NCBI GenBank assembly: GCA_017860295.1 | Contig: JAFNAS010000011.1 | Span: 62,001-126,000 of the forward strand | Source of the DNA: Bacteroidota bacterium | GTDB taxonomy: Bacteria; Bacteroidota; Bacteroidia; Bacteroidales; Paludibacteraceae | DNA length: 64,000 nucleotides | Direction of reading: 5' to 3' | Part shown: one piece after another, positions 62,443 through 64,000 of the stretch | Layout of the letters: the number at the start of each line of letters is the position of its first letter | Position numbering within the stretch: position 1 is the first letter of the stretch | Position numbers and translations under genes: made by a program | Notes under the pieces: model-generated | Told to the model about the DNA's origin: nothing | What the model saw: only the letters and a program-made list of their open reading frames with translations | Databases searched by the model: none

Positions 62443-63327
62443 TCAGGCAAACTGTGCCGGGACGAAATGTTTCTGCAACCCGACCTCTTTCGGGCTCAGT
62501 CCCACAGCAAGCCCAATGGCCTGAGTAATATAAATAACCGGGATATCGATTTTTTGTTTCAGGTATTCGTTGATTTGCGGACGGCGCATATCGAGGTTCG
62601 ATTGGCACATGGGGCATGCCACAATGATAGCTTCGGCTCCACGATCGGCAGCATCTTTTACAATATTGCCGGACAACTTAGCCACCACGTCGGTGCGCGA
62701 CACGGAAAATCCGGCGCCGCAACATTCGGTTTTGAAACCCCATTCGATGGGTTCGGCACCCGAACGTTTCATCAGAATATCCATCGATTGCGGATCTTCC
62801 AGCCGATCGAATTGAAGAATGTTGTGCGGGCGAACCAGCAGGCAACCGTAATAGCAGGCAACCTTGTGTCCGAACGGAGTCGTCACCTTCTCTTCCAGAC
62901 GGTCAGCCACGTATTTATCGATCATCTGCATCACATTCAGGATTTGCAGGTTGCCTTTTATCGGCATGTCAATAATATCGCAAACCCGTTGTTTGAGCGC
63001 TGCGTCGTTGTTCAGTTCGTGCTGGGTAACGGTCAGGCGGTTGTAGCAGGCGGCACAAGGAACGACGACTTCGGTCAATCCCTGTTTTTCGGACAATGCC
63101 AAAATGCGAGCCGAGAGCGAGAGCGCCAGCTCCTTGTTCAGGTTATGAGCCGCCGTTGATCCGCAACAATTCCAGTCTTGAATCTCTTGCAGTTCGATAT
63201 CGAAGGCTTTTGCCACCGCCAGCACCGATTGCGCATATTCCGAAGAAGAGCCCTTCAACGAACAGCCAGGATAAAATCCGATAGTCCCCTTAACCCCACA
63301 GGGGGAATTAATAATCTGCTCAGACAT
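62443..63327 (-). CDS. hdrB: Heterodisulfide reductase subunit B-like protein
   Basis: 294 residues with the two CCG domains of HdrB: IGFYPGCSLKGSSSEYAQSV with DWNCCGSTAAHN (about residues 17-60), and YYGCLLVRPHN with FKTECCGAGFS and PMCQSNLDMR (about residues 155-230). These bind the catalytic noncubane 4Fe-4S clusters that reduce a disulfide, such as CoM-S-S-CoB in methanogens or a DsrC-like carrier elsewhere; the partner is unknown here. The N-terminus is unusual: residues 6-15 (INSPCGVKGT) are read from a palindromic repeat (63283-63309), ahead of the family's normal start near GFYPGC. Confidence 0.92.
   Translation of the reverse strand: MSEQIINSPCGVKGTIGFYPGCSLKGSSSEYAQSVLAVAKAFDIELQEIQDWNCCGSTAAHNLNKELALSLSARILALSEKQGLTEVVVPCAACYNRLTVTQHELNNDAALKQRVCDIIDMPIKGNLQILNVMQMIDKYVADRLEEKVTTPFGHKVACYYGCLLVRPHNILQFDRLEDPQSMDILMKRSGAEPIEWGFKTECCGAGFSVSRTDVVAKLSGNIVKDAADRGAEAIIVACPMCQSNLDMRRPQINEYLKQKIDIPVIYITQAIGLAVGLSPKEVGLQKHFVPAQFA
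63283..63309. repeat. Palindromic repeat translated at the HdrB N-terminus
   Basis: AGTCCCCTTAACCCCACAGG and the following GGGAATT resemble the CCCCCT family. In the hdrB frame it encodes NSPCGVKGT. Confidence 0.65.
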
Positions 63328-63354
63328 AATTTATTCAATTATTTTTGTTGCCTC

Positions 63355-63384
63355 AAAGTCCCCTTGTGGGGGATTTAGGGGGCT
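63355..63384. repeat. Palindromic repeat supplying the hdrC stop codon
   Basis: AAAGTCCCCTTGTGGGGG followed by ATTTAGGGGGCT. On the minus strand it reads AGCCCCCTAAATCCCC; in the hdrC frame GCC CCC TAA ends the gene. Confidence 0.85.
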
Positions 63385-63917
63385 GTTTTTCTAAAGATTC
63401 CTTTGATATTTCGGGTTCCTTTAATCATCTCGGGTACCAACGGCAATTTTCCTTTGGCATACATTTTCGGAGCCAAAACTACATCCTGCGTGAGGTGGAA
63501 GGTGCGTGCCTTGTAACCGGCAACCAAGCCGATTTCGTAAAGACGTCCGGTATATTTGATGGAATCGAGAAAGGCGCGGTGGAAGGCGACGATGTCGCGC
63601 GACTGGCGATTGATTTTGTGTTCGCCTGCTGATTTTTCGCGCAGGTAATCCATTATATGAGGAATATCAATGGACATCGGACAACGTTCGATACAGTTCT
63701 GACACGATATACAGAGCCATATTGTTTTGGAGTTCAACAACTGTTGCAACAATTCCTCGTCTTTAGTTTGCAGCATGTGCATTACCATACTGGGAGGAAA
63801 ATCCATTTCGTCGGCTAACTGGCAACCGGCAGTACATTTACCGCATTGATAGCACCTGTTTACATTCACGCCGGTATGCAGTTGCAACTCGTGTATTGAT
63901 TTTTGGTTGTTTATCAT
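63375..63917 (-). CDS. hdrC: Heterodisulfide reductase subunit C-like protein
   Basis: 180 residues with two 4Fe-4S sites: VNRCYQCGKCTAGCQLADEM (about residue 20) and WLCISCQNCIERCPMSIDIP (about residue 65). It passes electrons between HdrA and HdrB. The end KGIFRKTAP is formed by a palindromic repeat that provides the TAA, so the native tail may be shortened or replaced. It is the first gene of the operon in this window, 83 bp from the right edge; no promoter could be confirmed in that space. Confidence 0.9.
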   Translation of the reverse strand: MINNQKSIHELQLHTGVNVNRCYQCGKCTAGCQLADEMDFPPSMVMHMLQTKDEELLQQLLNSKTIWLCISCQNCIERCPMSIDIPHIMDYLREKSAGEHKINRQSRDIVAFHRAFLDSIKYTGRLYEIGLVAGYKARTFHLTQDVVLAPKMYAKGKLPLVPEMIKGTRNIKGIFRKTAP

Positions 63918-64000
63918 ATTGATTTTTCAATCATTATGCCATTTTTCGGTGCACAATTTCAAACATTGTGTGCAATTCGTGTGATTTTTTCATCAAAATG

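Noticed and set aside
1-64000. tRNA, rRNA or prophage genes
   Set aside because: I looked for tRNA arm patterns, rRNA cores and phage structural or integrase genes and saw none.

Overview
The window is a stretch of chromosome from an anaerobic, saccharolytic Bacteroidota. The order Bacteroidales is likely, and a Paludibacter/Dysgonomonas-type relative is plausible but unproven. Supporting evidence is a SusC/SusD pair, TonB-dependent receptors with CarboxypepD_reg-like N-termini, promoters of the TAnnTTTG type, a DUF6660 protein beside a fused CusA-OMF efflux pump, and housekeeping proteins (EttA, RsmE, HisF, IleS, FolE, Pgk) of Bacteroidota type. I saw no rRNA, tRNA, CRISPR array or prophage.

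Layout. 1-11.8 kb is mainly housekeeping: an ABC exporter pair, ettA, a NodB-type deacetylase with a PAP2-like membrane protein, rsmE, hisF, a TraR/DksA-type protein and a very long ileS. 12.3-18.5 kb is a heavy-metal efflux operon (DUF6660 protein, RND pump fused to a TolC-like channel, adaptor). 18.9-19.6 kb is crcB plus a DUF190 gene. 19.6-24.2 kb is a repeat-rich island: a 21-bp tandem array, then two AT-rich orphan genes (one with a PD-(D/E)XK-like nuclease motif) separated and bounded by copies of one long palindromic repeat. 24.4-27 kb is a TPP riboswitch controlling a TonB-dependent receptor, presumably for thiamine. 27.1-39.5 kb is a pectin utilisation locus (SusC, SusD, LamG protein, two PL10-like lyases, a DUF5060-type glycosidase, a CE8-like protein). 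40-55.5 kb mixes housekeeping genes (pgk, folE, secreted SOD, GH25 lysozyme) with further pectin/arabinan enzymes (CE8, GH51, SGNH acetylesterase) and Bacteroidota orphans. 56.2-63.9 kb is a complete minus-strand hdrCBA-flxDCBA operon, an NADH dehydrogenase/heterodisulfide-reductase-like electron-bifurcating complex.

How the genes work together. Pectin is de-esterified and cleaved by the CE8, PL10, GH51, acetylesterase and GH proteins. Oligomers enter through SusCD and are fermented, with Pgk in glycolysis. The Flx-Hdr complex probably balances NADH, ferredoxin and a thiol/disulfide carrier.

The most unusual signal concerns short palindromic repeats and their cargo. A DUF559 (Vsr/PD-(D/E)XK-like) nuclease domain of 158 codons sits in frame inside ileS, bracketed by inverted copies of a short palindromic repeat. 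A four-helix-bundle (S23/IVP-family) gene sits between flxB and flxA, bracketed by a perfect 22-bp inverted repeat; this insert supplies the flxB stop codon and part of the FlxA N-terminus. Related repeats occur as an apparently empty inverted pair between hisF and rsmE and at almost every junction of the flx-hdr operon, where they supply the hdrC stop codon and part of the HdrB N-terminus. I read these as one class of small repeat-bounded passenger elements that tolerate insertion at gene ends or in frame. This is inference from one window; I could not check whether it has been described.
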